Shown here: positions 63,063 to 64,000 of the stretch, in pieces
Layout of the letters: each line of letters begins with the position of its first letter
Numbering within the stretch: the stretch's first letter is position 1
Source of the DNA: AC-32 sp963746155
GTDB taxonomy: Bacteria; Actinomycetota; Thermoleophilia; Gaiellales; Gaiellaceae
Length of the DNA: 64,000 nt
NCBI GenBank assembly: GCA_963746155.1
Contig: CAVVAB010000012.1
Span: 434,001 to 498,000, forward strand
Direction of reading: 5' to 3'
The notes under the pieces: model-generated
Database searches by the model: none
The model's input: only the letters and a program-made list of their open reading frames with translations
Told to the model about the DNA's origin: nothing
Position numbers and translations under genes: made by a program

Positions 63063-64000
63063 ATGGTGGCTTCAGAAAGGCTCAAGTGGTACGCACTGAT
63101 CCTGCTGTGCATGACGCAGTTCGTGGTGGTGCTCGACATCGCCGTCGTCAACGTGGCCCTTCCGTCGATCCAGAAAGACCTTGGCTTCACGCAGGAGAAC
63201 CTGCAGTGGGTGATCAGCGCCTACGCGCTGGTCTTCGGCGGATTCATGCTGCTGGGCGGCCGCCTGGCGGACATCCTCGGCCGCAAGAGGGTCTTCATGG
63301 CCGGCCTCGTCATCTTCTCCGTGGGATCGCTGCTCTGCGGCCTGGCCTGGAACGAGGTGTCGCTGATCGGCGCCCGCGCGCTCCAGGGCCTCGGCGCCGC
63401 GACCATCACTCCGTCGGCGCTCTCGATCCTGACCCGCTCGTTCACCGAGGGCCGTGAGCGGAACATCGCGCTCGGCGCCTGGGGTGCCGTCGGCGGCTTC
63501 GGCGCTGCCGCAGGCGTCCTGATGGGCGGGATCCTCACCGACCTGCTCTCCTGGGAGTGGATCTTCTTCGTCAACGTCCCGATCGGCATCGCCGCCCTTG
63601 CCGTCTCGCCGTTCCTGCTCCGCGAGAGCAAGGACGCCGAGGGGCAGAGCCACGACATTCCGGGAGCGGTGCTCGTCACCTCCGGCCTCGTCGCGCTCGT
63701 TCTGGGGATCACCCAGGGGCACGGCTGGGGCTGGGAATCCGCGAGAACGATCGGGACCTTCGCCGTCTCGGCAGCTCTCCTCGATCGCGTTCGCGGTCTG
63801 GGAGCAGCGGGAGCGGCAGCCGCTGGTTCCGTTCTCCATCTTCCGGCTCCAGACGCTGACCGCCGCGAACATCGCCGGGTTCATCATGGGCACGGCGCTG
63901 TTCTCGATGTTCCTGATCCTGACGCTGTACATGCAGGAGGTGCTCGGGTTCTCGCCGCTGAAGACCGGGGTCGGCTACCTGGCGGTCGCCGGCACCGCGA
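63063..64000 (+). CDS. MFS drug exporter, EmrB/QacA (DHA2) type (3' end outside window, one +1 indel)
   Basis: The visible part is about 312 residues. QFVVVLDIAVVNVALPSIQ is motif D1 of DHA2 transporters. GGRLADILGRKRVF is motif A, and FGAAAGVLMGGILTDLLSWEWIFFVNVP is the antiporter helix 5 region. An extra base near 63783 shifts the frame; the restored sequence continues (AFAVWEQRERQPLVPFSIF). It is probably an exporter of a hydrophobic compound, regulated by the HxlR-SCP2 protein. Confidence 0.88.
   Translation, partial: MVASERLKWYALILLCMTQFVVVLDIAVVNVALPSIQKDLGFTQENLQWVISAYALVFGGFMLLGGRLADILGRKRVFMAGLVIFSVGSLLCGLAWNEVSLIGARALQGLGAATITPSALSILTRSFTEGRERNIALGAWGAVGGFGAAAGVLMGGILTDLLSWEWIFFVNVPIGIAALAVSPFLLRESKDAEGQSHDIPGAVLVTSGLVALVLGITQGHGWGWESARTIGTFAVSAALLDRVRGLGAAGAAAAGSVLHLPAPDADRREHRRVHHGHGAVLDVPDPDAVHAGGARVLAAEDRGRLPGGRRHR

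Overview
This 64 kb window is very GC-rich, dense in genes, and looks like a piece of an actinobacterial chromosome, most plausibly class Thermoleophilia (Gaiellales/Solirubrobacterales-like). The grounds are a C/G-rich third codon position, frequent GTG/TTG starts, 4-bp ATGA/GTGA/TTGA gene overlaps, an MptB-like GT-C mannosyltransferase homologue, the actinobacterial PspA-PspAA-PspAB-HtpX set and an HxlR-SCP2 regulator. The lineage call is inference; no rRNA gene is present. The contig carries many single-base indels inside otherwise well-conserved genes, so it is probably a draft or metagenome assembly. I joined frames where protein continuity demanded it and say so in each entry.

Layout. 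0-7 kb: the end of an MFS exporter, then a tightly overlapping operon of OmpR-type response regulator, histidine kinase, LolA-like exported protein, ABC-2 ATPase and permease, and a GT-C membrane glycosyltransferase. 7-14 kb: a catabolic operon of 3-hydroxyisobutyrate-dehydrogenase-like enzyme, M24 creatinase/prolidase-fold protein, bicupin, a 2-oxoacid dehydrogenase complex in the order E1-alpha, E2, E1-beta, and an XRE-cupin regulator. 14-21 kb: a ribose-type ABC importer on the minus strand facing a divergent amidohydrolase-SDR pair. This looks like one uptake-and-degradation locus for an unidentified small nitrogenous or polyol-like substrate.

21-30 kb: an envelope/secretome block with a tiny secreted peptide, a large secreted protein, a LuxR-type regulator with a degenerate receiver, a CAP-domain protein and a large PKD/Calx-beta/FN3-like surface protein. 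30-41 kb is mostly core: tRNA-Ser directly behind serS, cytochrome c, membrane proteins, the envelope-stress genes htpX, pspAB, pspAA and pspA, an MBL hydrolase, an O-methyltransferase, tRNA-Ala and a DUF2252 protein. 41-45 kb is accessory: a second copy of the tiny-peptide cassette, a helicase C-terminal fossil and two back-to-back toxin-antitoxin loci.

45-57 kb: YihY, hypothetical membrane-linked proteins, and a ROK-regulated amino-sugar or chitobiose-type operon (lipoprotein binding protein, two permeases, GH4 glycosidase, BadF/NagK-like kinase, MsmX-type ATPase, SIS-domain isomerase). 57-64 kb: a coiled-coil protein, small monooxygenase-like protein, nitrilase, FAD monooxygenase, amino-acid permease, GFA-like protein, and an HxlR-SCP2 repressor divergent from an MFS exporter with a tandem operator between them.

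The most novel-looking signal is a family of short cassettes. Two paralogous secreted peptides of about 71-78 residues share a nearly identical 5' leader and similar hairpin terminators, although they lie 20 kb apart. A third copy of the leader at 29.56 kb precedes a different small ORF, whose conserved GWTWPW end reappears next to the second peptide with mainly third-codon-position differences.
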